Source: Girardinichthys multiradiatus (lineage: Eukaryota; Chordata; Actinopteri; Cyprinodontiformes; Goodeidae). Taken from it: 64,000 nucleotides of DNA. Positions 44,925 through 56,480 of this stretch are shown here, piece by piece (positions within the stretch are counted from its first letter, which is position 1; every line of letters starts with the position of its first letter). The DNA lies in assembly GCF_021462225.1 (NCBI RefSeq), contig NC_061797.1, positions 33,878,147-33,942,146 of the forward strand, written 5' to 3'. Under the pieces are notes generated by a model. That model was not told where the DNA came from and did no database searches. It worked only from the letters and a program-made list of their open reading frames with translations. The position numbers were made by a program, and so were the translations under genes.

Positions 44925-45427
44925 CTGGTAGAAATAAGTTTACACGTGTCAATACAGGCACCTTAAAAAAGGTTTTATTTCCACAAGCAGCTAAACACCC
45001 TTTTTATTTAATGCTTTTTTGTGATGATTTTATTGATTGTACCATTTTTGTCTCTATAATCCCTTTTTATTCTCCTCTTTTGCAGTGCTTTACAACTACG
45101 AGTTGTACGTACAAACAATTTAAGAGATCTATTGATGTATAAATAACTTTTATTAAACTGTAAAGCTCTGTTGAGTCAAGGGGAATTTTTTAATCAATTA
45201 ATTTAATTGTAATGTACGTAAACATTTTGTATATAGCACCAGTAACAAAGTCTTGGTTCTACATAGAAAAAAGTAAAAAAGTCACGTACTAAAAAAAATA
45301 TATATATATATGAATGTGAACAAAAATAATGAATATTTTGCATTTTAGAGTAGATTTGTGAGTGTATTTAAAAAGTCAGAGATCATACATAACATTGTAA
45401 TAACTTCCTAAAACTTAAACCAGCTAC
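44925..45427 (-). other. ush2a: ush2a intron B (503 bp)
   Basis: A short intron bounded by GTAGCT and CTACCAG. It has a small TA run near 45298-45310 and is otherwise plain AT-rich sequence. It is also absent from human USH2A as I recall it. Confidence 0.85.
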
Positions 45428-45642
45428 CTGTGTGCTGCTAACAGCAGTGGGGCATAAGGTGGTGTGGAGGATCTATAGGGGCACTCCTGGACACACATTA
45501 ATTGAAAACACAAATGCAGTTCATCCTGTGAGGAAGGTAACTGGCAGTAGCTGCTCTGCTCCGAAACGCCACAGGTGGAGCGAAGCGGTGAGGTTGACAC
45601 AGGCTTGAAAGCTGCAATATTCTCCATTCGTGGGAAATGTCC
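45428..45642 (-). CDS. ush2a: ush2a coding exon 2: N-terminal cysteine-rich segment
   Basis: The acceptor is CTCACAG|GGACAT and the donor CACAG|GTAGCT. It encodes residues 31-101 plus two bases of codon 102. It reads GHFPRMENIAAFKP and then a cysteine-rich stretch (STCGV, SYCQL, HLCF, LMCV, QECPYRSS). Five cysteines match the spacing remembered for human usherin, including the CPYRSS motif. It lies between the signal peptide and the laminin-G-like domain. In human this stretch and its two neighbours belong to one exon as I recall; here they are separated by introns of 467 and 503 bp. Confidence 0.92.
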
Positions 45643-46109
45643 CTGTGAGAGATGCAGAAGGTGTTAGAAAATGTTTTCTTGATGACACCAGCAGGTATAG
45701 ACAGCAAGAGAATCCCTCGTAAAAAAGCTGTAATTAGAAACCACTTGGGGGGTCAGGTTTTCTTTGAATTAGTTTGTTTTTGTTGTTTGGCTATTTTCTA
45801 CACAAAACACATTTTATTTGTTTAATAATAGTTCCTAAAACATAATTTTCAAAGGAACATTTTGGTATGTGTTTGTAGCCAAAATAAAAGCAATATTAAG
45901 AAAAACATTACCAAAACAATGCTTAAATAACTAGCAATAAAATCAAGTAAACACAGCCATGACATACTGGAACACCCGAGTATGACAGAAACATTTTTAA
46001 GGTTGTCACACCTGTCTTTCTCCTACTACAGATGTGTCAGTCTAATACTGTTTACAAGTAACAAGGACTAAATCACAGTGTAGGCACAGTTCTTAAAAAC
46101 AATTCTTAC
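45643..46109 (-). other. ush2a: ush2a intron A (467 bp)
   Basis: A short intron between the signal peptide exon and the Cys-rich exon, bounded by GTAAGA and CTCACAG. I see no repeat in it. I do not recall an intron at this position in human USH2A. Confidence 0.85.
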
Positions 46110-46199
46110 CTGTGATGAAGCAGGTTTAGGATATACGCTTAGGAACATAAGAAGTAACCAGAACCAGACTTTATGCCACTTCAGTCTGAAGAAATTCAT
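46110..46199 (-). CDS. ush2a: ush2a first coding exon: start codon and signal peptide
   Basis: This exon encodes 30 residues, starting MNFFRLKWHK. A basic n-region is followed by a hydrophobic core (VWFWLLLMFLSVY) and a PKPASS c-region, a good secretory signal peptide. The donor is CAG|GTAAGA, phase 0, at 46110/46109. This ATG was chosen because it directly precedes the signal peptide. The same frame is, however, open for 145 further codons upstream to an ATG at 46634, with a stop (TAA) seven codons before that. I take the upstream part as 5' UTR, but an extended start cannot be excluded. Reading through the donor gives a stop in the intron at 46068, so splicing here is required. Confidence 0.82.
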
Positions 46200-49100
46200 C
46201 TTATATTTTTCTTCATGGATGCTTTGATGTGTTAATGCAAACACAAGCTCATTCTGCACTATTTTTTCTCTTTGCAGGATTCCACTCCCGTTTTTTCCAA
46301 ATGAACACATCCATGTGAGATTTGGTTCATTCTTGTTCTCTCCATTAACCAACTTAAGATATCCTTTTACATCTTTTCTGCAACTGTTGATTCCTTGTCC
46401 CATTGTTTGAAACTTCCTATGAATACTTTGTTCTTTAATATCACTCTTCTCTTTACTCATCTTTGTGTGTTTGACCCCATAATATTCTTGAATCTTTAAG
46501 GAGTCCAGCATGGTTCCAGGTTCTAGAATGTCAGACATGGATTCTGGAACATCCCCACAGGCTGAGGGATGTTCAAGAACCGGAATTTTGTTCTGAAGCC
46601 TCCCCTCACTGTTTGAATAAGTGATGACTGTCATGGTTTCATGATTCCAGGGTTACAGGGACATTTTTACAGGCCAGTGCCCCTAGGGTGAAGCTCCCAA
46701 GATTAGTCCTCTGTTACACAGTCTCTGTCCCTCAACCCCACACCTACACACTCAAGCAAACCACAACCAAAGCCTTCGCATGATAGGTAGGATTTCACAA
46801 TCTGGAAAAAGAGGGGAAAAAAGAGAACTGGTCAGACCAAAATCCAACATCAGACAAATCTGAGGAGAGTGAAATGCCATGCAGGCTATTCCCCGACCAA
46901 AGCCCACACTATCATGTACAGCTTGATGGAGGCACAGCTCAACTGATACTGCTACATTGCCTCTCGCTTTTCTTCATTTTCCATTGAATTAAACATGCCC
47001 TTTTTTCTCTGGCATCTGGCCCCCAGGTTTTATCCAACTAAACAGGTTCTCAAATAAGTTTGTTGGAAATTGAGGCTTAGGCCAAAGCTCTCTTTATTAC
47101 AATACTTTGCAGCTTCAATTTCACATTTTGACACACACAAAAAAAGAGGCCAGCCATGTAGTCATCTCAAGTGTTATATTACATGGCCCTGGCTCGGCTG
47201 TAAAGTCCGTTAGAAAATAGCAACGGCTCCCCTCTATCTAATAACCCATACTGTTCTCTAAGCCGAGCAAATTTACAAATCTATGCAGATACTAAAACAT
47301 TCTAAATATGTAGTAGTGGCAGAATATTTACCTGTTTTGGACCCCCTGCACAAAGCTCTCTCCCCATCACATGCAGCGTCGACAAGCATTCAACTTGTTC
47401 TGGCGTGAGTCAAAGAAAGCAAGTCCCCAACAGGTTGTCCAGCACACCTGTCCGTCACCGTTAACAAATGCCGCTCCCCAAAAAGTAGTCCTTTCAAAAC
47501 GTGACTAAATTACCTCGCTCGTCGTTTAAGGCTCCGAGTTTACCGAGGGATATCATGCCAGTACAACCTAAACTTGTTGAAGCTGCTATTTTTCGTCTCC
47601 CTCTTTCCTCTCTCATTCAGAACATGCGGCACGCGGTATTAAGAAGATTACCTCGTGCTGCCATCTGCCAAGGGGCGCTCGAGGCGGCAGGATACCGGGC
47701 ACAAAGTAACGGTGCTGCAACGTTACACTGACTAGAACCGAGTAACGGAAACTTGAGAATCTTGGAAGCAGAATTAGAGAAAGCTGCTCGACATTTTTCC
47801 TTCAAAAACAGAACACCAAAGAGTTTTAAAACAGACAGACATTAATATGCGATTTAAATGATGACCCCCTCCCTGCGTGGTTTATAATGCTTTACCCCCC
47901 ACCTACGTGGGAGGCGTCTGGGTTTCAGACAAGTGGCTCTTAGGACCAAAGAAGAAAGCTACTTCCGTCTCTAAGCAACGATAATCAGTGGCAGAAAGTC
48001 TCGAAGAAAATCATTTAATGATGTATCAGTCGCAATACAAACACTGTATCATTCTTTAAGAATGCAATTAATGCACATCCTTAAACAAACCAACATGCAT
48101 CCATGAAAGTAATTATGTCTGGTTAGAAATACGCTACTCCATTCTAATTTTGGTGCCACCAAGGGGGATTTCATGGGGAGCAAAGACTCAACTCAACCCT
48201 ACAAATATCCTGATACTGTAGGTCACTTCGCTTCTTAATTTCTATTTATAACCCCATTTCGTTTCTTCCTACTCCCATTTCGAACCTGAAAAGAAACTAT
48301 TTTGTAGTCACATACCAACAATTGCATATAAGTTGAACTGTTATTTTTCATGAAGTATGGAGATACAATAAAAATGCTGAAATCATTTAGATAATATGGA
48401 CAGACAGTTGATGTCTGATTAGTGCAATATGACAATACATGGGTAACAGTGCAGTAATGGCATGCTGCTGATTATTGGTATTTCCTGTTTTTACTGTTGG
48501 ATTTTATCTAGGTAACATGCAACAAAGTTGGAAATAATTTTGTTGTGGTTAATTGCCATGGGAATAAAGCAATAAATTATTCCTATCATTTAATTAAATA
48601 TTATCTGAACGCTTTACATTAAGCTTTATTTCTAATTATTATGTGATTGATCCGCTTTTCTACCAGTTGGTTCTAATGAATAATGGCAGGGTAAGGCCTC
48701 CTGATTATACTAAAGTAACCATAGGTGACCTCTAACTGGTGTCTTTTATTGGAGTCATATAACCACATTTCCTTACAGAAGACTAGTGGCTTCTCAACCA
48801 GTCAATATGCAGGAAATTGTCCAATTTCTGGGCTGGGACAAATTCCAGTGCATACGCACACACATAAAAGCAATAGAAAACTTGTTAAAAGCACAGCTGA
48901 TAGGTTTTGTTTTTGGTGCTTTGACAGGGGCAAAATGACCAGCACCCATTTGTTACTCTCTCCACTAAATACACTGTAGGGTAATCAAAATAATAATCAT
49001 AGGCAGTTATTAAAGAAAATGCTGTTTTTCTTATATTAGTTAATTATTAATATGCAATCTTTAACCTCCTAAGCGCAAAGGGGTTTTGTGAAGTTTGAGC

Positions 49101-49763
49101 TCAAAATAATATGCGCAAATCTAACTGAATATTCTGAGAATTGACATACTCTATCTAAACAATCAGTATGTTAATTATGTTTTTCAAATCTGAGTGATAA
49201 TTTTGGCCTTCCTTTGCTGCTGGTTGAGTAAAACCTGGGGGGATTGCAACAAAATTTACTTTTTTTTTTTTAAGGATTGTATGAAACAATCATTAAAGCA
49301 ACAGCCAGTCTTTAAATAATTCACAGGACATGTTTCCATAAATTAAGGTGTGCATTTGCAAACTGTAATGTTTCTTTTTATATTGCTTTGGAGCAATGGA
49401 ATTTTTTTCCTCTCTAAAATGGCCTTTCATTTCATGTCAGCACAAGTCTTTCACTGTAGATAAAGATCCTCTTTACCAGTTTCAGCTGCCATTTTTACAA
49501 GGTCTTTAGCTTTAGTTCTGGGGTTCGATAGACATATTTTATGACAAAACATGTTTTTAAAAAATCTTTAAAAAAATATTATTCTGGCATTTAGCAAACT
49601 GAAATAATTTTGATAATTATCACTGACTTAAAACAGAAAATGATTTTGTCTGATTTAATGTAAGACACTGTCAATGTGAATGTAAATATTTGCTTTCAAC
49701 TGCAATTGAAATAGCAAACCTTGTGTTTACTATTAGGATCAAAGCAACAAATGAACTCTGCAC
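46200..49763. other. Region upstream of the ush2a start codon
   Basis: Contains the in-frame open upstream stretch (to 46634), a CpG-enriched patch (47371-47780) and otherwise AT-rich unique-looking sequence. No coding exon of another host gene was recognised. In human the neighbour on this side of USH2A is ESRRG; I found none of its well-conserved nuclear-receptor exons here. Confidence 0.6.
47371..47780. promoter_or_regulatory. CpG-enriched patch, candidate ush2a promoter/5' exon
   Basis: Roughly 25 or more CpG dinucleotides fall in about 400 bp (for example CGCTCGTCG, GCGCTCGAGGCGG, GCACGCGG), while flanking kilobases have very few. It lies 1.2-1.6 kb upstream of the ush2a ATG. A transposon could also be CpG-rich, but no terminal repeats are visible. 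Downstream at 47870-47950 are C-rich boxes flanking TTTATAATGC. No transcription start can be placed from sequence alone. Confidence 0.35.
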
Positions 49764-49774
49764 AAGACATACAT

Positions 49775-52700
49775 CTCGTACTCATACTCGTCGTCTTCCA
49801 CTTATCCGGGACCGGGTCGCGGAGGCAGCAGACTCAGCAGAGACGCCCAGACGTCTCTCTCCCCAGACACCTTCTCCAGCTCCTCCGGGGGGAGCCCAAG
49901 GTGTTCCCAGGCCAGCCGAGAGACATAGTCCCTCCAGCGTGTCCTGGGCCGTCCCCTGGGCCTCCTCCCGGTGGGACATGCCTGGAACACCTCCCGAGGA
50001 AGGCGTCCAGACGGCATCCGGTACAGATGCCCGAGCCACCTCAACTGGCTCCTCTCGATGTGGAGGAGCAGCGGTTCTACTTCGAGCCCCTCCCGAATGG
50101 CCGAGCTCCTCACCCTATCTCTAAGGGAATGCCCGGCCACCCTATGGAGGAAGCTCATTTCAGCCACTTGTATCCGGGATCTCGTTCTTTCGGTCATGAC
50201 CCAAAGTTCATGGCCATAGGTGAGGGTAGGAACGTAGACCAACCGGTCAATTGAGAGCTGCGCTTTTCGGCTCAGCTCTCTCTTCACCACAACGGACCGG
50301 CACAGCGATCCCAATACTGCGGCAGCCGCACCGATCTGTCTGTCAATCTCCCGCTCCATTCTTCCCTCACTCGTGAACAAGACCCCGAGATACTTAAACT
50401 CCTCCACTTGAGGCAGGAACTCCCCTCCAACCTGAAGAGGACAAGCCACCCTTTTCCGGTCGAGAACCATGGCCTTGGACTTGGAGGAGCTGATCTTCAT
50501 CCCAACCGCTTCAAACTCGGCTGCGAACCGCCCCAATGCATGCTGTAGGTCTTGGCTAGATGGGGCCAGCAGGACCACGTCATCTGCAAAAAGAAGAGAT
50601 GAAATCCTCTTGTCCCCAAACCAGACCCCCTCCGGCCCTTGGCTGCACCTAGAAATCCTGTCCATAAAGGTTATGAACAGGACCGGTGACAAAGGGCAGC
50701 CCTGCCGGAGTCCAACATGCACCGGGAACAGGTCTGACTTAGTGCCGGCAATGCGAACCAAACTCCGCTTGTACAGAGATCGAATGGCCCCTAGTAAAGG
50801 GCCCCCTTTTCCATACTCCTGGAGCACCCCCCACAGGGCATCACGAGGGACACAGTCAAATGCTTTCTCCAGGTCCACAAAACACATGTGGACGGGTTGG
50901 GCAAACTCCCATGAACCCTCGAGTACCCTGTAGAGGGTATAGAGCTGGTCCAGTGTTCCACGGCCGGGACGAAAACCACACTGCTCCTCCTGAAGCCAGG
51001 GTTCGACTATCGGCCGGATTCTCCTCTCCAATACCCTGGCGTAGGCCTTACCAGGGAGGCTGAGGAGTTTGATCCCCCTGTAGTTGGAACACACCTTCCA
51101 GTCACCCTTCTTATGTAGGGGGACCACCACCCCATTCTGCCAATCCAAAGGCACTGTCCCCGTCCGCCACGCAATGTTGAAGAGGCGTGTCAACCATGAC
51201 AGCCCCACAACATCCAAAGACTTGAGGTACTCAGGGCAGATCTCATCCAACCCCGAAGCCCTGCCACCGCGGAGCTTTTTAACCACCTCGGTGACTTCAG
51301 CCTGGGTGATGAAAGAGTCCAACCCCGAGTCCCCAGCCTCTGTTTCCACCAGAGAATGCGTGATGGCAGGATTGAGGAGATCCTCGAAGTACTCCTTCCA
51401 CCGGCCGATAATGTCCCCAGTCGAGGTCAGCAGCTCCCCACCCCCACTGTAAACAGTGTTGGTGAAGCACTGCTTCCCCCTCCTGAGGCGCCGGACGGTT
51501 TGCCAGAACCGCTTCGGGGCCACCCGGTAGTCCTTCTCCATGGCCTCACCAAACTCCTCCCAGGTCCGAGTTTTTGCCTATGCCACCGCCCGGGCCGCGG
51601 CACACTTGGCCCCACGGTACCCGTCAGCCGACTCAGGAGTCCCACAAGCCAACCACAGCCGATAGGACTCCTTCTTCAGCTTGACAGTGTCCCTTACTGC
51701 CGGTGTCCACCACCGGGTTCGGGGATTGCTGCCGCGACAGGCACCGCAGACCTTACGGCCGCAGCTACGGGCAGCAGCATCGACAATAGATGCGGAGAAC
51801 ATGATCCACTCGGACTCTATGTCTCCAACATCCCTCGGAATCTGGTCAAAGCTCTCCCGGAGGTGAGAGTTGAATACATCCCTGGCCAAGGGGTCCGCCA
51901 GACGTTCCCAGCAGACCCTCACTATGCGCTTGGGCCTGCCAAGTCTGTCCGGCTTTCTCCTCCCCCAGCGGATCCAACTCACCACCAGGTGGTGATCAGT
52001 GGACAGCTCAGCCCCTCTCTTCACCCGAGTGTCCAAAACATGCGGCCGAAGGTCTGATGATACGACAACAAAGTCGATCATTGACCTCCTGCCTAGGGTA
52101 TCCTGGTGCCAAGTGCACTGATGGACACCCTTATGTTTGAACATGGTGTTCATTATGGACAATCCGTGACTAGCACAGAAGTCCAATAACAAAACACCGC
52201 TCGGATTCAGATCGGGGAGGCCATTCCTCCCGATCACGCCTCTCCAGGTGTCACTGTCATTTCCCACGTGGGCGTTGAAGTCCCCCAGCCGAATAATGGA
52301 GTCCCCAGGAGGGGCACTATCCAGCACCCCTGACAGGGACGCCAAGAAGGTCGTGTACTCCGCACTACCACTCGGCCCGTAGGCTGAAATGATAGTCAGA
52401 GACCTATCCCCAACCCAAAGGCACAGGGATGCGACCCTCTCATCCACTGGGGTAAACCCCAACACGAGACGGCTGAGCTGGGGGGCGACAAGCAAACCCA
52501 CCCCAGCCCGCCGCCTCTCCCCGTGGGCCACTCCAGAGTAGAAGAGAGTCCAGACCCTCTCGAGGAGATGGGTTCCAGAGCCCACGCTGTGCATGGAGGC
52601 GAGCCTGACTATTTCTAGTCGATATCTCTCGACCTCCAGCACAAGCTCAGGCTCCTTGCCCCCCAGCGAGATGACATTCCACGTCCCTAGAGCCAGCCTA

Positions 52701-53130
52701 AGCATCCAGGGATCGGACGCCGAGGTTTCCACCTTCGTCCGCCGCCCAATCCTCTTTGCACCGGTCCCTCACGGTTCCCCCTGCAGGTGGTGGGCCCGCT
52801 GGGGGATGGTCTCGCGTCTCTCGTTCGGGCTTGGCACGGCCGGATCCCGCGAGGAGCAACACGGCCACCAGGCACTCTCCGACAAGTCCCGACCTCAGGC
52901 CTGGCTCCAGGGTGGGACCCCGGCTCCGCCGTACCGGGCGATGTCACGTGCCTCAATTTTGTAGTCATCATGAGGGGTTCTTGAACCGCTCTTTGTCTGA
53001 CCCGTATCCAAGAGCCTGTTTGCCATGGGAGACCCTACCAGGGGCATTTAAGCCCCAGAGAACACAGCCTCTAGGATCATTCGAGCACTCAAACCCCTCC
53101 ACCACGTTAAGGTGGCGGTTCAAGGAGGGG
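49775..53130 (-). mobile_element. Rex3 LINE (RTE clade), near full length
   Basis: It is 3,356 bp long, flanked by an 11-bp target duplication AAGACATACAT at 49764-49774 and 53131-53141. The minus-strand order is 5' UTR (52733-53130), endonuclease, reverse transcriptase, short 3' tail with GACGACGAGTATGAGTACGA-type repeats. The family call is supported by matches to the two Rex3 PCR primers used in fish cytogenetics as I recall them: 50684-50704 (exact) and 51123-51142 (one or two differences). It lies upstream of ush2a, in the same orientation. Confidence 0.93.
49802..52732 (-). pseudogene. Rex3 endonuclease-reverse transcriptase ORF with a single amber stop
   Basis: The polyprotein performs target-primed reverse transcription. 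From ATG at 52732, the endonuclease part (384 codons) shows [21 protein letters not shown] (residues 150-158) and the catalytic [10 protein letters not shown] (D246, H247). A TAG at 51578-51580 stands where relatives have a sense codon within ...AVA-AKTRTWEEF. The frame is unchanged after it and runs to 49802: RT motifs FVDLEKAFD, LRQGCPLSPVLF and LLFADDVVLLA, then a C-terminal RPRGRPRTRWRDYVSRLAWE and LPPRPGPG. In total it is 977 codons including the final stop, with no frameshift. Two separate open frames (51578-52732 and 49802-51541) are halves of this one gene. Confidence 0.92.
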
Positions 53131-53141
53131 AAGACATACAT

Positions 53142-55700
53142 TTATAGGGTAAATTCTAATTATGCAGGTTTTTGCTGCATTTAAAACAGCAGTAGCCTAG
53201 GTTTTTTAAAGCTTTAAGTCTGATTGTTGTTTTAAAAAAACTGACTGAATGTAGACTGAACATTAGAAATGACTTAGAAATTCTTCCCCCCTTTAGATCT
53301 TTTCCCTCTCACATTACCCCAAATAAATCTCTCTAGATAACATTTTTACATTTGCTGTGAGAGAGGCAGGAGATCAATTCAACCCTATAGAACTTCGCTA
53401 TTGAACTGTAATAATTCCTAATTTCCTTTATCTAACACACAAACAAGCAGAAACACAGGCACAAGTATACCAAAGTGTAGATTGCAATGTGTGTTCAGAT
53501 TCTCTACATTTTAATTATGTAAACATTTCTACTAGTAAGACAGTTTTACTTTTGTCTGCCGACAGTTTTTTAATGTTATCATACTAATCTCGTTTGAACA
53601 GCTGCAATTTGCTTTGGTCGAACAAAGGCATTCTAACTAGGTTTTAATTAAGTGTTCCTAATGACCTTAAGGAGATTAGAGGTTCGCCTTCTAATCAATA
53701 CCAGGCAGAGAGTAGCAAAGGGAGGGGAAATAAGGAGAAGGGTGGTGGCTAGGGGCTAGGATAGAGGTAGAGAGAAAAGTGGTGGGGAAAAATGAAGGTA
53801 TTGGAGGAAGCAAATGAAAGCTAAATTGATGTGAAAAGAAAATAGAGTAGAAAGGAGGGGATGTGAAAACCCGAATGTGACTCATCAGTTAGTTGAAAAA
53901 TATTTCACTTGAAATGTATTCATCAATTCATCTGTAGTTAAAGAAAACTGACTGTTCTCCAGGGTTTCCCATGTATTCAAAATAGTGGGCATGCCAAAAA
54001 TTATTCAAGTCGAAGTTATCTTTGTCAGAGGATTTCTTTAAATTAATACAAAAGCAAACATTCAAATCCATTAACTGAGGATTTTCCTATGAAATCTTAA
54101 GGAATCGTTCTGTTTTAAACTTTCATCACGTCATTCTTATCTTTTTCCTTCTGTTTTTTGAGTGGGTGAAAACATTACACCATGGTGTCAGACTATGATC
54201 ATCAAGAGCTTTGTTAGCCAAGAAGAGTTCCTCTTATCCACTCTTCACAAGACATTTGCATAGATTTGTAAGAAGTGTGTCCACAAGACAGAGAATCCAG
54301 TTATACATTGATTGTGCTAATTTATTCAGCCAGGCGTAGTCAGTTCCACAGATTGAAGAGCTATCAGAGAAACAGTTGAAAACTTGATCCGACCATTGAT
54401 ATTGCTTGATTTTCTAGATTACTTGTGCATGATTTATATTTCCCTAAATTGTGTTATCTAGTCTAATAACATTAAAACCAATATGGTAAATGTTGGTTGT
54501 AAATGTGTCTCTAAGTCTTTAGAGTGGCATGAATATGTATGGAGACATCTTTGCCCCTGCTGCTGATTAGAAAAAGTGGAATAAATTGGTGCGCCACTGC
54601 ATTGTTTTTTCTTTTTTTAGATTAGATTTAATAAATGAAAATGCTACACACAAAGGGATGTTAGCACACATGCCAATACATAAATAATATACATACTACA
54701 TAAATACAGTACATTTATATTTTGGAGGTTTTAATAATGTGTTTAAACATTTCTTTATGCAGCACGGACTGATGATACATGTACTAATACATTTAATTTT
54801 AGGGAGAAAAGGAGAGATTCTAATGCAGATTTTCTCTAAACAACACAAGATCAGACATATACATACAGGCCCAAATATATCCCCAATAATACTTGGATAA
54901 ATGCCCCTTAGCAAGCTGCAGAGAGGTTTTTGCCACAATCTGTGTTGTGCTACTGTGTGTGTCTTCCTGTCTTCCCGGAGAGGCTTTGCTGGTGGGCTTG
55001 GTCTGCACACCTGTATCCAATTTTGGCTGGAGCATTTTCAAGGAGCTGCAGGACAAGCATTCTTCGCCTGATGCTCCACGTTGAGTGGTAACTCATGCCT
55101 CCGAGATATCAGTTTCCAAGTTCATGGTTGAAACTTTGTAAGTCTTTGTGCAAACATTGCAGTAACCTAAGCTCTTGTTTTTTGCTGCTCTCAGGTCATG
55201 TTGATCACAACTCCAGATTCACTTCCTTCACCTTCGGACAGAAAAACCCTGGAACCCAGCAACCAGCTGCCTCTGCAAGCTCCAACTATCCTCCAGCCTG
55301 CCCGCTCTCCAACTTTACTGGAAGCACACCTTCTGACCCTCCGGATCGCTGCCTACAGATTGTGCCCCCCCCCCTTCTACCTGGAGATGACAAGCCCGAG
55401 AGTCTGGACTAGACAACCAGAGAACGCATCCTTTGGGAGAATTAAAAGGACAGTTTTGCCTCTTGAGATAATTAAACTTTTGAAACTTACCTGTGTCCTA
55501 GAGTGATTCTGCATGTGGGTGATATGACAGTTTTAGCCATCACCAAGTCTCTAGTATAATTCAGACTGGACATTTGAACACTCCTTAGGGAAAAAAAATG
55601 ACAAAGTATTTTTAAATTGGTTAGATTTCTGCCATAGACCCAGCTTTTAAGCATAGTCCATAAATTTTCATAGCATATGGGACATTTCAGCATCTTAATG
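53142..55700. other. Intergenic region, mostly unrecognised
   Basis: AT-rich sequence. A purine-rich tract lies at 53700-53870. Around 55095-55530 the text (attaaac...TTCTGCATGTGGGTGATATG) resembles the end of a teleost LTR-type repeat, with the same TTCTG.ATGTGGGT phrase as at about 31420-31435. Borders cannot be set. Confidence 0.4.
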
Positions 55701-55729
55701 TTAGCCTACTTCATCTGTTCCAATACCAC

Positions 55730-56480
55730 CTTGGAGGTATGTTCAGTTTCACTCATCTGACCCAAACTCAAACTGGAAGATGCTCCAACACCAGTGTAAA
55801 TGCTGACCAAGAAAACGGTTCCTAAATAAATACCTTCTGATACAACTAAAACTCACAGATGTCCACCAATGCCTTCTGGGTAATAAAAGGTTAGTGGTCA
55901 AATATGACAAAGATTAAGTTCTTTGTTCACAATGCTAAGAAATATTTTTAAAGGACTCAAGGTCAGGTTTGTAAACTCAATAACCCTTTCCCAGCTAGCA
56001 AACATGGGAGTAACAGCATCATGCAGGGGATCTGCATTGTCCCCGTACATCATGTGGATGGAACTACAAAAAAGCAGGACTCCTTTCAAATTCTTTAACT
56101 TCACCTCAGAGCAACAACTAGATGTTTGACACTTAGACGGAATTGGATGTTTCTAAAGGGTTGTGATCTCAAACACACATCAAACCTGGTTTGGGGTTGA
56201 GTAGAGAAGGCCAACATTAAGCCAGAAGGATGGTCCTGACCTCAACCCTGTTAAAAACAGATCTATGTTTAAAAGCCAGGTATATGTCAAGAGAGCAATC
56301 AGTTTAATTGAGCTCTACCGTTTCTGATCAGAACATTGTTGATTGACACGAAAAGCTTATGATTTTTATACAACTTGCTAAAGGACATTTATAATATTTG
56401 AGACAGTACATTCGTTTTTTATCCTGTTTAAAGTAGATTTAAACTTGTAAACCACACTCATGTTTTAAAATTCTTTGAAG
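55730..56480 (+). mobile_element. Strongly decayed Tc1-like transposon
   Basis: Nucleotide text such as CATGGGAGTAACAGCATCATG and CTCAAACACACATCAAACCT, followed by GGTCCTGACCTCAACCCTGT, corresponds to the catalytic region of a Tc1-type transposase. The pieces match 'W/Q.D.D.KHTS' and 'SPDLNPIE', with many stops and indels. It is a third Tc1 family, distinct from the DD34E and DD36E copies. No terminal repeats were recognised. Confidence 0.5.

Larger units (their letters stand above)
2186..46199 (-). other. ush2a: ush2a (usherin), 5' part of gene, nine coding exons
   Basis: Usherin is a large basement-membrane and photoreceptor/hair-cell protein. In vertebrates it acts in the ankle-link and periciliary complex, and its loss causes Usher syndrome type IIA. 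Coding exons read on the minus strand are 46110-46199, 45428-45642, 44706-44924, 37535-37703, 19456-19591, 9328-9391, 8553-8654, 8009-8198 and 2186-2400. All junctions have AG acceptors and GT donors and the phases join without a stop, giving 466 codons plus 2 nt. The order is signal peptide, Cys-rich segment, laminin-G-like domain, LamNT domain. Similarity to human USH2A is judged from memory, but it is clear in every exon. The full protein is about 5,000 residues, so most of the gene lies to the left of this window. Introns range from 354 bp to about 17.9 kb and hold nearly all the transposons. Confidence 0.93.

Noticed and set aside
46068..46109. Extension of the signal-peptide frame past SSQ to a stop at 46068
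   Set aside because: A strong GTAAGA donor lies right after SSQ and the next exon continues the usherin sequence in phase.
49690..50254. Plus-strand open frames of 144 and 177 codons (and 50469-50933, 51356-52057)
   Set aside because: They are antisense to the Rex3 ORF; GC-rich coding sequence leaves the opposite strand open.
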